Notes: generated from the letters alone by a model not told the origin. A stretch of DNA of 64,000 nucleotides from Mikania micrantha (GCA_009363875.1 CM018691.1:4216001-4280000); one strand, 5' to 3'. Positions 1-10,339 are shown, numbered from the stretch's first letter. A program made the numbers and translations.

Positions 1-1205
1 CATTTTGAACATAACTTATAGATATAATCATATGCATTAAGCCATTTCATCATAAATCAACCTTTCATGATATTAAAGTTACCACAATTAGTAATAATCA
101 TATTTTGACATATCTTGCTATTCATAACACTTCTAAATCATATTCCATAACATTTCTATATCAAATTTCATGTAACTCCACCTAAATCATACATACATGT
201 TGCTAGAACATCCATTTGTGACCAAATCGTTATCATGCATATTGACATTATCATGTTTCATCATAAAATTTCAATCTATCATCATAGATCACTAATAAAC
301 ATAGAAGCATCATCAAACCCACATTCAAACAAAAGAAAATTCGTGTATGTGTAGATCTAGTGTGTGTATGCAAGCTTTGAACCTTGCATGTGGGTTGGTG
401 TGTGTTACATGTGTGTTTTATGCTACATAGTCTCAAGATTTACCTTCCCAAGTTTCAAAATGTGGCTAAGCTAGCTTTAATCACGAGAGGGAATGGAGTG
501 TGGTGTTCTTGGAGCTCCTTTGTGCTTCAAACCTTCAAGACCTTCAAGAACTAGCTTCAAATCTCCCATCCATGGCTTCCAAGACTTCAAATGAGTGTGA
601 TATGGTGTTGTAGTAGTGAAATCAGATGTTTTTGAGGCATTAAATAGAGGAGTTTACGTATGGTATTGGGTAAAAGAGGTATGGTGTGGTAATCATGAGA
701 TTTAAAAGATTTTTAAGTGTCAGAGTAGTCAGGCGTATCGCCTGACGTTGACCACCAAGGCCAGGCGTTACGCGCGGGACAGACAGATGAGAGGCGTTCC
801 CTCCTCATCCGCGCGTATCGCCTGGGTAGGGATCCTCGGGTCAGGCGTACCGCCTGGACCCTAGATCCGGCCCAATTTGGCCCATTTTCATGTTTTGATC
901 CATTTTTCGCGTATTTTTCGATTACGAGTATCGTTTCTCGACATATGGACATCGTTCTACTAACTTAGGTTCCCCGGAACCTAATGTGCAGTGAAAGTGT
1001 TCTGTGGTTTGATCCGTTCACCAACATTCGTCATTCAAGACACGTGCGAGTTTTCGTGCGATAATTCCTCGAATTATCGGTGTGTTAGGTCCGTTGTGCC
1101 ACGTGTCACACTAAATAAAATTATTCTAGTGCCACATATGAAATAATAACACACATTATTATTAAAGTATTATAATTGCTGACCTGGAATTTGCGAGGCG
1201 TCACA
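1..1205 (-). mobile_element. 3' LTR (partial) of Tekay-like Ty3/Gypsy element
   Basis: On the minus strand this LTR begins at 1205 with TGTGACGCCTCGC, directly after a purine-rich tract, and runs off the left window edge. Its first few hundred bases match the start of the solo LTR at 33315: both carry the ttccaggtcagc motif, the cacgtggcac region and the stretch around gtgaacggatcaaaccacagaac. An array of short dyads lies at 729-857. The LTR is at least 1.2 kb; the related solo copy suggests nearly 3 kb in full. The adjacent pol fragment gives the family. Confidence 0.8.
729..857 (-). repeat. Array of five 17-bp 7-3-7 dyads in LTR
   Basis: Five GC-rich dyads sit at 729-745 (TCAGGCG-TAT-CGCCTGA, perfect arms), 761-777, 790-806, 809-825 and 841-857 (TCAGGCG-TAC-CGCCTGG). 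The middle three are imperfect. The half-site is close to CAGGCG. They stand out from AT-rich surroundings and lie about 350-475 bp from the LTR start. Function unknown; a binding site for a dimeric protein or an RNA hairpin series are possible readings. Confidence 0.7.
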
Positions 1206-1217
1206 TCATCCCCCAGT
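1206..1217 (-). other. Polypurine tract of Gypsy element
   Basis: Read on the minus strand the bases just upstream of the LTR are CTGGGGGATGA, a purine-rich run of the kind that primes plus-strand synthesis in LTR retrotransposons. It lies between the pol stop codon and the LTR start TGTGACG, as expected. Confidence 0.6.
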
Positions 1218-1240
1218 TAATAGGAATTTCGTCCCGAAAT

Positions 1241-3754
1241 TCAGTTCGTGTTGCTGGTGTTAGTCTGGTTGAAGAATAGGTGAGGGTATTTCTGTTTCAT
1301 CTGGTCCTCTCGCTCCCAGGTGTATTCCGGTCCTCGCCGTGAGTTCCAACGAACTTTTACAATTGGTATTTTACTAAGTTTCAACTTCTTGATTTCCCGA
1401 TCCATGATTTCCACCGGTTCCTCAACGAAGTGAAGTTGTTCATCAATCTGGATTTCCTCCAAAGGGATTGCGAGCGTCTCGTCCGATAAGCATTTCTTGA
1501 GGTTCGAAACATGAAACACATTGTGTACGCTACTCAATTCATGTGGTAGCTGTAGTTCGTAGGCTACGGGGCCTATCCGTTTAGTGATCTCGAATGGTCC
1601 TATGTAACGAGGGTTTAATTTTCCCCTTTTCCCAAATCGAATCACTCCCTTCCAAGGTGAGACTTTAAGAAGTACTCGGTCTCCCACTTGGAATTCCAAA
1701 GGCTTGCGCCTTTTATCGGCATAGCTTTTCTGTCGATCCCGAGCTGCTGCCATTCGGTTACGTATCTGCACGATCTTTTCAGTTGTTTCGTGCACGAGCT
1801 CAGGTCCGGTCAGTTGGCTTTCACCAACTTCTGCCCAACAAAGTGGTGATCTGCATTTACGTCCATAAAGTGCCTCAAAAGGTGCAGCTCCGATGCTGGT
1901 GTGATAACTGTTATTGTAAGAGAATTCCACCAAAGGTAGGTGAGTCTCCCAGCTGTTACCGAAGTCAATCACACAGGCCCGAAGCATGTCTTCTAGGGTT
2001 TGGATGGTTCGTTCACTCTGACCATCCGTCTGTGGATGATAAGCAGTACTCATATCCAATCTCGTCCCAAGTGCCTTGTGTAAGGACTTCCAAAAATGTG
2101 CCGTGAAACGGCTGTCTCGGTCAGATATAATAGAGATTGGGACTCCGTGTCTGGATACGATTTCCTTCAAGTAGATTCGGGTTAACTTTTCCAACTTATC
2201 AGTTTCCTTAATCGGCAGGAAGTGTGCCGATTTCGTGAGTCGGTCTACAATAACCCAGATGGTATCGCAACCACTTGTTGTCTTTGGCAGCTTGGTGATA
2301 AAATCCATGGATATCTGTTCCCATTTCCATACTGGAATTTCTGGCTGTTGGAGTAACCCTGACGGTTTCTGATATTCGACCTTAACTTTGGAGCAAGTCA
2401 GACACTTACTCACATAGGTTGCGATTTCTGATTTCATATTAGGCCACCAATAAGTTGTCTTTAGGTCGTGGTACATCTTGTCAGAACCTGGATGTACCGA
2501 GTATCGACTCTTGTGAGCTTCATCCATCACTACTTCTCTCAATCCTCCGTAGCGTGGAATCCAAATTCGGTCCATCAGATAGTAAGCTCCGTCGTTTTTC
2601 TGTTTCATCTGTTTATCCATACCCCGCATAGCTTCGAAGATAAGGTTTTCCTTTTTCAGAGCTTCTTGTTGTGCGACTCGAATCTGATTAGGTAGCTCAG
2701 AATGAATGGTAAGTTGTAGTGCACGTACGCGTTTGATTGTTTCCTTTCTACTTAACGCATCGGCTACTACATTGGCTTTCCCGGGATGATACTTGATTGC
2801 ACAGTCATAATCACCTATCAACTCGACCCATCTGCGTTGTCTCATGTTTAGCTCCTTTTGGTCGAAAATGTGCTGCAGGCTCTTATGATCCGTGAATATA
2901 GTGCACTTGGTGCCGTACAGATAGTGTCTCCAGATCTTCAATGCAAATACTACGGCTCCTAATTCCAGATCATGGGTCGTGTAATTTTTCTCGTGCACTT
3001 TCAATTGTCGTGACGCATAAGCTATGACCTTCTCGCGTTGCATCAGTACACAACCGAGTCCTTGCTTCGATGCGTCGCAGTAGACTAGTGATAAGATAGG
3101 TGCGCTGCACAACTTCTGCTTTAATAAGTCAAAAGCAGCTTCTTGTTTTTCTCCCCATTCGAACTTCTTGTCTTTATGCGTAAGGGAAGTCAATGATTGT
3201 GCGATCTTCGAGAATCCCTCGATAAACCGCCTGTAGTACCCGGCCAATCCTAAGAACTGTCGTACCTCTGTTGGAGTCTTAGGTGCAGTCCAGTTCTTGA
3301 TTGCCGCAATCTTAGTTGGGTCTACATGTATCCCTTTCGCGTTTACTACGTGCCCAAGGAACTGAACTTCGCGAATCCAAAAATCACATTTGGAGAATTT
3401 CGCGTACAATTGTTCTTTCTTCAGTAGTTCTAGGACACATCTCAAGTGTTCGGCATGTTTTTCTCGAGTCTTAGAATAGATCAGGATGTCATCAATGAAT
3501 ACGATTACGAACTTGTCGAGATATGGTTTACACACACGATTCATGAGATCCATGAATACGGCCGGTGCGTTAGTCAGTCCAAAAGGCATTACCAGAAATT
3601 CGTAATGTCCGTACCGTGTTCTGAAGGCTGTCTTCGGTATATCTCCTTCTTGTACTCTGAGTTGATGGTAACCAGATCTTAAATCGATTTTTGAATAGTA
3701 GCTTGACCCTTGCAACTGATCAAACAGGTCGTCTATTCGAGGTAGAGGGCAGGT
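1241..3754 (-). CDS. Chromovirus (Tekay-like) pol fragment: RT, RNase H, integrase, chromodomain
   Basis: An uninterrupted frame of 824 codons from the first Met (3715), open a further 13 codons to about 3754, where homology stops. Domains in order: reverse transcriptase with the FIDD catalytic motif near residue 73; RNase H with CDAS near 213; integrase zinc finger ending CLTC near 442; integrase core with DRDSRF and HPQTDGQSER; and a C-terminal chromodomain (IPIVKVRW...YTWERE) near 780-815. The chromodomain and the long LTR point to the Tekay/Del group. Gag, protease and the N-terminal part of RT are missing, so the element is 5'-truncated and cannot be autonomous. No stops or frameshifts remain in the retained part, which suggests recent insertion. 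Confidence 0.85.
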   Translation of the reverse strand, partial: TCPLPRIDDLFDQLQGSSYYSKIDLRSGYHQLRVQEGDIPKTAFRTRYGHYEFLVMPFGLTNAPAVFMDLMNRVCKPYLDKFVIVFIDDILIYSKTREKHAEHLRCVLELLKKEQLYAKFSKCDFWIREVQFLGHVVNAKGIHVDPTKIAAIKNWTAPKTPTEVRQFLGLAGYYRRFIEGFSKIAQSLTSLTHKDKKFEWGEKQEAAFDLLKQKLCSAPILSLVYCDASKQGLGCVLMQREKVIAYASRQLKVHEKNYTTHDLELGAVVFALKIWRHYLYGTKCTIFTDHKSLQHIFDQKELNMRQRRWVELIGDYDCAIKYHPGKANVVADALSRKETIKRVRALQLTIHSELPNQIRVAQQEALKKENLIFEAMRGMDKQMKQKNDGAYYLMDRIWIPRYGGLREVVMDEAHKSRYSVHPGSDKMYHDLKTTYWWPNMKSEIATYVSKCLTCSKVKVEYQKPSGLLQQPEIPVWKWEQISMDFITKLPKTTSGCDTIWVIVDRLTKSAHFLPIKETDKLEKLTRIYLKEIVSRHGVPISIISDRDSRFTAHFWKSLHKALGTRLDMSTAYHPQTDGQSERTIQTLEDMLRACVIDFGNSWETHLPLVEFSYNNSYHTSIGAAPFEALYGRKCRSPLCWAEVGESQLTGPELVHETTEKIVQIRNRMAAARDRQKSYADKRRKPLEFQVGDRVLLKVSPWKGVIRFGKRGKLNPRYIGPFEITKRIGPVAYELQLPHELSSVHNVFHVSNLKKCLSDETLAIPLEEIQIDEQLHFVEEPVEIMDREIKKLKLSKIPIVKVRWNSRRGPEYTWEREDQMKQKYPHLFFNQTNTSNTN

Positions 3755-4100
3755 ACTTTAACTAGAAAGGGGGCCAAGAAAGTGGTTTATTTTATGGGCG
3801 GCTCCTGTATATACATGGGCGGCGACGCCCATATAAAGTGTGGACATTTTGAGAGATTGAAAAAGTCAAATATGACATTTTAGGAAAAGTTTAAGTCAAA
3901 TGGGACATTTTGGGAATTTTCTCTTCTTCAAATTATATATAAAACAAACGAACGATGCAGTGATATTCATTCACATTTCTTCATTCTTCAAACGTTAAGT
4001 TATTATACTCACTTTCTTCAACTTACCCAATCTACATAATGTCATTTCAGGACGTTAACTGCTTCTTTGGAAACAAACAGATAGATCATGTATACCAATT
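3755..4100. other. No gene seen; truncation junction
   Basis: Just right of the truncated pol frame the sequence changes character. It includes a small inverted repeat around 3797-3830 (gggcggc...gcccat) and AT-rich DNA leading into the FAR1-like pseudogene. I see no terminal repeats that explain the truncation. Confidence 0.5.
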
Positions 4101-4829
4101 TTGTTGCGTATTTGTCTATTATTAACTAAACACCGATCATATATGTGTTTAAGGAGGAATATGCGGTTCAGTTTTCATTATGACGAGAACAGACTGCAAG
4201 GACTGCCTTATTTAAATGAGGATCTCAGCATTCAGTTTTACAACGCGAATAGGCTTTCTGAATTAAAAGAGGAGCCTTGTATTGAAGCTTTCTTTGCTTA
4301 TGAAAGCAGCCATGATTTTGGATTTGAGAGTCAACTTTCATACAGTCAAGAAAGCTGGTATGAATCAAATGATGAACCTTCTGAACCACATCTTAGCGGT
4401 CAAGATTATTTCAATGGAGATCATCATGCAAAAGTATTGTGAATGTCAATCAGGTATAAGTTAGTTTGAGTTTTATGTTCTTAACATTATATAAGTTTAA
4501 TCGTACTATTGTTTCAAGAATTTAAATCTCATGATGAGTTGGTTACGTAGGTAAAAAGCAGAGCGCTTGACAATGGTTAGATTATATTCACCGCTCAATA
4601 AAAAAGAAAGGACACAAAGTAAAAAATGTATGTCGTGTGTGATCATTATGACATCCACAAGAGAACTGCCACACGTAAACGCTCTAGCAATAAGAAAATT
4701 GGTTGTCCATTTAAACTCAATGGTGTATACGACAAAAAGCGTCTTGTGTGGCAGTTGCATGTCAGAAATGACAAGCATAAAAGTAAGCGAGCGGGCGCGA
4801 ACCCTCTCCTCCCGCTGCCACCAGCCTGA
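4101..4829 (+). pseudogene. FAR1-related / MULE-type protein, N-terminal fragment
   Basis: One reading frame is open at 4101-4439 (acidic, no recognised domain), has a plausible short intron (caggtataag ... tttcaag, about 4454-4518), and resumes with FKSHDELVT. At 4626-4790 it encodes KKIGCPFKLNG and VWQLHVRNDKH, which resemble the FAR1 DNA-binding/WRKY-GCM1-like region found in FAR1 proteins and Mutator-like transposases. In-frame stops at about 4440, 4548, 4581, 4599 and 4620 break it. Several sit where Trp, Gln or Tyr would be expected, consistent with transition mutations. No MULE DDE core follows, so it is a 3'-truncated relic. The exact start is uncertain. Confidence 0.5.
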
Positions 4830-4900
4830 TAGGATTCGGAGTCTGTACATCTTATTAGTATGTTTGTATTTCATTACTTTGTTTTGTACAAACAATTGTT

Positions 4901-4928
4901 ATGTGTGTGTATATATATATATATATAT
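4901..4928. repeat. (TG)n(TA)n microsatellite
   Basis: A short run of gtgtgtgt followed by about ten TA dinucleotides. Confidence 0.9.
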
Positions 4929-4929
4929 T

Positions 4930-5110
4930 TTGTGCTTTGTTTGTTTGGTTTTACATATGTAATATATGATGTTTCATTTTGTATTTATTAAAACGAAATA
5001 ATATTAAAATTGTTAGTTTAATAATAATAAATGACAAAGTTATTAATTTAAATGAAAAACATTATTAATTTAAAATTTTTAACCACAAACGAAATAATAA
5101 ACATTGACAA
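4930..5110. other. AT-rich stretch, nothing recognised
   Basis: Very AT-rich with runs of aataat; no frame, terminal repeat or RNA gene seen. Confidence 0.5.
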
Positions 5111-6512
5111 ACGTTGTGATAATTAACTTTAAATGATAACTCGTAGGGGTGTTCATCGGTTCGGTTAACGGTTTGTTCGGTTCGGTTTGTTCGGTTTTTG
5201 AAAAAAAAATCCTATCCGTTAACCGAACCGAATTCATTAAATGGTTATCCGAACCGAATTCTAACCGAATTCAATTCGGTTAGGTTTCGGTTATAACCGA
5301 ACAAACCGAATTCAACCGTTTTAACCGAATTCAGTATAATTCAACCAAATTCTTTATTTTCCCCCAAATATTGTCTCCAGCTTGATTTTAAAAACCCAAC
5401 CTATTAAAAGAGCAAAATTATATACAAAAACAGAGCAAGAACATAAACCACAACTTGTTGAGCTAGACTTGAGTTCAAATAACCTGTTGAGACTTAGTTC
5501 AAACATGAACAAGTGTGCAACAACTCAAACAATTCAATAACCTGCTTCTGTGCAGCAACTCAACCCAAAATCCCAAATAATCAAAATCTCCAGCTTGTAC
5601 AAATAATCCAAAATCACAATCCTAAGTACTAACCGAGAGTCCGATGAGAGCTGTTGGCGCATATGGATGTCGAGGTCGGCGATATTTGAGCCGTCGGCGA
5701 CGGCACAGAGACGATGAGAGCGATGAGCCGATGGCGCAGAGAGGATGAGAGCGATGGGATTCGATCTTGAATGTTGAGGATGATACATATACTTGAGAGG
5801 ATGAGAGCAGAGATCGATCATTCGACTTGAGGATGATATAGATCTTGAGAGGATGAGAACAGAGATTGAAATGTTGAGATATGGGAATCGGGATAAAGGA
5901 TACGGCAGAAGTGGAGATATGGAAACCTAGGGTTTCAATTTTATCATATATAATATATATAAAAATTAATATATTTAATTAAATATTCGGTTTAAACGGA
6001 TAACCGAACAAACCGAATTAAAAAAAAAGATGTAACCGAAAACCGAACCGAAAACCGAATTCGGAATTCGGTTACGGTTAATAACCGAACCGAAAACCGA
6101 ATTCAGATTTCGGTTCGGTTTTTTTCGGTTACGGATACGGTTCGGATAACGGATTTAAACGGTTTTCGGTTATTCTGAACACCCCTAATAACTCGCTTAG
6201 TAGAAGATAAAAGCGTTGTGATAATTAATTTTAAATGATAACTCTCTCTATCTCAACTAGGATAGGGGTAATGTTTGGACCTTGACATAGGTCATCCCAT
6301 GCAAGTTGGTATGGGCTTTATCTTCTACTAAGAGAGTCGGTTTATAGGATTAGGGTTTTATGTTTGGATTATAACCTACTAATTAAGTTAGGTTATTGTG
6401 TTGTAATTTTATAAATAGGAATCAAGTCATGACTTTCTAGTTGTTGTACCACAAAATCAATTATTTTTTGAGTTATTTTCCTATAACATCGATTACCTTG
6501 ACGGACGAGGAT
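5111..6512. repeat. Repeat R1, copy 1 (interrupted by hAT element 5144-6187)
   Basis: Segments 5111-5143 and 6188-6512 together match 9022-9303 plus 9773-9848 closely, and more loosely 58700-58882. Shared landmarks are gttgtgataatta, cttagtagaagataaaa, catcccatgcaagttggtatgg, and a TATA-like tttataaatagg followed by caagtcatgactt. This could be part of an LTR or TRIM with its promoter, but I could not define its ends. Confidence 0.6.
5144..6187. mobile_element. Non-autonomous hAT-type element (1044 bp)
   Basis: Terminal inverted repeats TAGGGGTGTTCA (5144-5155) and TGAACACCCCTA (6176-6187) are flanked by a perfect 8-bp TSD, ATAACTCG (5136-5143 and 6188-6195). The uninterrupted site taaatgataactcgcttag is present at 9043-9062 in the second copy of the host repeat. 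Both ends are built from repeats of ggttcggtt/aaccgaa. The middle has GATGAGAG-type degenerate repeats. No transposase frame is evident. An 8-bp TSD with a TA(G)GGGTG terminus is typical of hAT. Confidence 0.9.
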
Positions 6513-6517
6513 CAATA

Positions 6518-8150
6518 TGTCACACCCTCAATTTTTCGTCCTTCCAAAGGTGCGACACAGATTGGGCAGGAATCAGGATCGCAGTCTCCGGTTACACTTG
6601 CGAGACCTAAATGTCTGTTTACATATATACATCTAATAAATTGGAAAAAATAGTTTTGTTAAATCAAAGTTGCGGAAACTTGAGATTAAAAATATTATGC
6701 TTGACAAATATGAAATGAAATTGCGGAAGCGTTGTTTAAAAGGTTTCGTTCAAAATAACCATTAGTGCGGAAACATTAAAGTTGTCTAAGCATTACATGA
6801 CAAAACAAAGAGAAAACATGTCCAATTTTAAATGACAAAAGTGATGCATCATATTCTGAGCAGTGTTTGGTAAGAGTACATGTTTTATAACAATGTTCAA
6901 CAATAAGTGGTTGCAAGACTACATAACATTACAATTCAATATCTATTGATAGCTAGTCAATGTATTTTTATACCATATGTGTTTCGCAACCGAAGCTGAA
7001 TTTTAGTCTTTCGCCATGTCCATCACAAGACAATGGCAATGTGTTTGGTCAATTATGCATCTGTTCACTCCTCCAATCAGGTTGGCCATCCGGCGCGACG
7101 GACGCGCTTGTTAGGCCTAAATAGTGCTCTTCGGAATTATCATGTTGAGCGTCATACATGATTAACGGTTTTATGTGCTTGTAAGAACTTTGGTGAGATC
7201 TGTCGCACATATGTATAAATGATAAAAGCATGTAGTTATGCATCAAAAAATGTTTGTTGTATCAAAAGAGCTTGTATGCATGTTTTCTCCCCCAAGTGAC
7301 GAAAATAGTAAAAGGGGCATAGAACTCACCTCATAGTGCAGTTCCTTGTTTCACGTTAGTTCGTGTTTGCTAATACATACTAGTTACCGCCTATAATCAT
7401 ATAGGTTTATGAGTTTGTGTTGATCTTGTGTTTTATTGTATCTCATATAACTATAAATGTTTGTGTGTTCAACAGAGTATTCGCGTTTTATTTGTGTTGA
7501 CTCGTGTTGACCCGACGACCCGTTGGTGACACGTTTAGTTTGTTAAAGTTCGTTTGCGCACAATATTGATCATAACATGCAAGTAGCACATTATCATACT
7601 TCTTATGATTCTATCATAACAACGTTCACGTAAGTCACGTATAACAATCGCATGAGCTTCCTCTTTTAGTAAGTTTCAATTTTTGGAAAGTTTAAACATG
7701 AAATCTAATTTCATAAAAATAATACTTATAACACGTTCCTAAAACATATTCAACACATATTCAAAGCATCAGAAATTGTCATTCATGCATAAATCACAAT
7801 ACGTAGCATTTTATCATATTAAAGTTTCCTTATTTAGTAAGGTTTAACCAAAATCCATTTTTAACAAAACCAAATGTTCCAGATATGTTTATATATCATT
7901 CCTAAGCATATTGCAACATTAACATATCATCAAATCATGTTAAATCAATCCGATTAATCCATTAAATCATCAAAAGTTACTATAAATAGTAATGTATTAT
8001 ATTTTCTCAATTCCAACTTTCTAAACATGTTCACACACTTATTAATAAGTATAAATCATCTTTTAAACTCATCTAGAATGTATATAACATAACCAATCCA
8101 CCACTTTGCAGAACAAAGTTTCCAAATATAATAAGTAGAATAAATCTTCA
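6518..8150 (-). mobile_element. Putative solo Gypsy LTR (1.6 kb)
   Basis: The left end TGTCACACCCTC is the reverse complement of a typical Gypsy LTR 3' terminus (compare ...GGGTGTGACA at 36267). A 5-bp direct repeat CAATA flanks it (6513-6517 and 8151-8155). Internal sequence with recurring 'atagtaact' and 'aacatattca' blocks resembles the 3' half of the LTR at 33315-36267 read in reverse. It contains no pol. The right end TTCA is less certain, so this might be a truncated LTR with a chance flanking match. Confidence 0.55.
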
Positions 8151-8169
8151 CAATATGCAACCAAAATTC

Positions 8170-8530
8170 AATCCGTTAAAAGGTAATATGAATATTTTAA
8201 TTCTATTATCTTGATTATTAAATGTTGTAGTTAGTGTTTAATGTGTTAGTTTGATGTGTTCTGGATGAGCTTTATATGAGCAAATGGTTGCTGACAGAGG
8301 TGCACAAATCGAGTTTTTTTTGAACCGGCTTCATTCAACAAAGTCAAGACCTTGTTCCGGTTCGGGTTTTGGCCGGGTACAGTGAAGCTAGTTCTTGTTT
8401 TCCTTGTTCCGGTTCTAATTTGTTTGAAAAACGGACCCGTTTGTACCCACCGATTCAGGTATGACCGGTTCCGGTTCCGGTTCGGGTTGTCGGTTCCGGT
8501 TTTTTTTGCCCACCTCTAGTTGCTGAGTTA
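8170..8530. repeat. Repeat R2, copy 1 (interrupted by MITE 8295-8518)
   Basis: 8172-8294 matches 61007-61135 almost base for base (ttaaaaggtaatatgaat ... gatgagctttatatgagcaaatggttg). The gttatatg that follows continues after the MITE. In the second copy R1 and R2 lie on either side of the solo LTR 58888-60974, so R1 and R2 were probably neighbours before insertions separated them. Confidence 0.6.
8295..8518. mobile_element. hAT-type MITE (224 bp)
   Basis: Flanked by a perfect 8-bp TSD GTTGCTGA (8287-8294 and 8519-8526). Ends are CAGAGGTGCACAAA and its near inverse TTTGCCCACCTCTA. The interior is rich in ggttccggtt. The related locus at 61126-61141 has the sequence without this insertion. 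Confidence 0.85.
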
Positions 8531-9021
8531 TATGTGATTAAAGGAGCTGGATAAGAGGTTGGTGGGCTTTATGGGCTTACGACTGTAGACTTTGCTGGGC
8601 TTGTAGCTGTTAACCGGATCGGATGGATAAATGGAAATGATCCAATATATGAGAGTATAAGAAGATGGGAAGACTCATCATTCTTTCTATATCGTTTAGA
8701 CGTTTACGACTCTCAAACATTTGTTAGGGTTTTCTGGTTAGTTTGTTCTTGATGTCTGTTCGTAGTCTGTTTGTAGAAGATTGATTAGATCTGTGTTTCT
8801 TTCTGATTTCGAGTTAAATTGCAGTAATATATAATCTGGTTTTTTTCTTAATAATTTTCGTTCATTAACATAAAAAAATAATTTTCTACGTATTTATTTA
8901 TATATACATATACGCTCTATTTGCGATGCACCCATATTATGTATATATGTGTGGGTCCTCAATGCACAAAAGTAAAATATCACTAATTTTCACGTTTACT
9001 CATTTTTTGAAAATAACTTTA
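8531..9021. other. No gene recognised; transcript-leader-like sequence
   Basis: Holds agtataagaagatgggaagactcatc followed by pyrimidine-rich and gggttttctgg stretches, reminiscent of the R/U5 part of a Copia-type LTR. No ends or primer-binding site could be assigned. Confidence 0.3.
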
Positions 9022-9848
9022 AAAGCGTTGTGATAATTAACTTTAAATGATAACTCGCTTAGTAGAAGATAAAAACGTTGTGATAATTAATTTTAAATGA
9101 TAACTGTCTCTCTATCTCAACTAGGATAGGGTAATGTTCAGGCCTCGGCATAGGTCATCCCATGCAAGTTGGTATGGGCTTTATCTTCTACTAAGCGAGT
9201 CGGTTTATAGGATTAGGGTTTTGTGTTTGGATTATAACCTACTAATTAAGTTAGGTTATTGAGTTGTAATTTTATAAATAGGAATCAAGTCATGACTTTT
9301 TAGTAGTGGTGTTCATCGAATCGAATTCCGAATAACTCAAATATTTCAAATCGAATGGTTTCGAATTTTGAATTTTTTAAGAGCATTCGAATTCGATTCG
9401 TATTCGTATTCAGAATTCGAATCGAATTTGTTTAATTCAAATTTAATTAAAAAATGTTTTATACTTTTTACACATGTTTATGTATTCAAAATATCAAATA
9501 CATTATAAATATGTAAATATCAAATAGCTAACTTTTAAGTTGTAATATTAGTGATAACATTCAAACTAATAAAATCATAGATATATAATAATTTTATAGT
9601 AACTGTTTGTATATATATACTAAAAATATATATATATAAATAATTATATTCGAATTTCGATTCGAATACGAATATTCGAATCGAATTCGACTTTGTGATT
9701 TTCGAATAAAAATCGAATCGAATTTCAATTTTTTCGAATCCAATTCGAAAACTGAACACCCCTACTTTCTAGTTGTTGTGCAACAAAATCAATTATTTTT
9801 TGAGTTATTTTCCTATAACATCGATTACCATGACGGACGAGGATCAAT
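9022..9848. repeat. Repeat R1, copy 2 (interrupted by MITE 9304-9764)
   Basis: Near-identical to 5111-5143 plus 6188-6512, with an independent insertion. It retains the intact target of the first hAT element at 9043-9062. The similarity continues past 9848 into the LTR-end fragment, so the duplicated block included the LTR boundary. Confidence 0.75.
9304..9764. mobile_element. hAT-type MITE (461 bp)
   Basis: TIRs TAGTGGTGTTCA (9304-9315) and TGAACACCCCTA (9753-9764) differ at one position. The 8-bp TSD is CTTTTTAG (9296-9303) and CTTTCTAG (9765-9772), one mismatch. The uninserted site is in R1 copy 1 near 6431-6445. The body is built from repeats of TCGAATTCGA. It shares TIRs with the element at 5144-6187 but differs internally, so it is the same TIR family with a distinct interior. 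Confidence 0.88.
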
Positions 9849-9935
9849 ATGTCACACCCTCAGATTTTCGTCCTTCCAAAGGTGCGACACAGATTGGGCA
9901 GGAATCATGATTGCAGTCTCCGGTTACACTTGCGA
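9849..9935 (-). mobile_element. Gypsy LTR terminal fragment
   Basis: About 87 bp starting TGTCACACCCTCAGATTTTCG, nearly identical to 6518-6604, then diverging abruptly at gatagaag. It is the 3' terminus of the same LTR as at 6518-8150, carried along in the duplicated R1 block and truncated. Confidence 0.6.
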
Positions 9936-10032
9936 TAGAAGAGACAATTAGAATATAGCATTTCACGCTCTAAGATAAAGTTTAATTTTTATGAGAAGTT
10001 TATTAATGTAACTACTAACTAGAGGACTTGAA
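9936..10032. other. Short unassigned stretch with SINE TSD
   Basis: AT-rich; its right end (10018-10032, actagaggacttgaa) is the left target-site duplication of the next element. Confidence 0.6.
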
Positions 10033-10339
10033 GACTCACCTACAATATGGTAGAAAACTCACCTTCCAATGTGAAGGTCAACGGTTCTGCTCCCACTTGA
10101 AGCACTTTGATGGATACCAGGTGAAGGGAGAAATCTTTAGCTTAATCTCGGGTTCTGAGCTGATGGGGGAATGGTTTTTACAGCAAAAATAAGCTGGTTT
10201 CTGCGCATCAGGTGCAGCTCTTCCGAAGGTGGCGCCCGGTAAAACGGGACATCGCTCCCTTGAGGAAGGGGTCTTCCGAGGCATGCTGACGTGTTGCATA
10301 TGCCACGACGTACCGTTCTGTTGTTGCTGTTCAAAAAAA
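10033..10339 (+). mobile_element. tRNA-derived SINE (copy 1)
   Basis: A 15-bp perfect TSD, actagaggacttgaa (10018-10032 and 10340-10354), flanks the unit. The 5' part looks tRNA-like with a B-box-like ggttctgctcc near 10081. The body shares gcttaatctcgggttct and the 3' end gttcaaaaaaaa with the SINE at 18074, although the tRNA-like heads differ. The A-rich tail and long TSD are typical of LINE-mobilised SINEs. Frames across it are chance. Confidence 0.85.

Noticed and set aside
5534..5821. 95-residue minus-strand frame
   Set aside because: Lies within the hAT MITE in GATGAGAG-type degenerate repeats; no domain or coding bias.
10078..10334. Two minus-strand frames of 65-73 residues
   Set aside because: They cover the SINE body and have no independent support.
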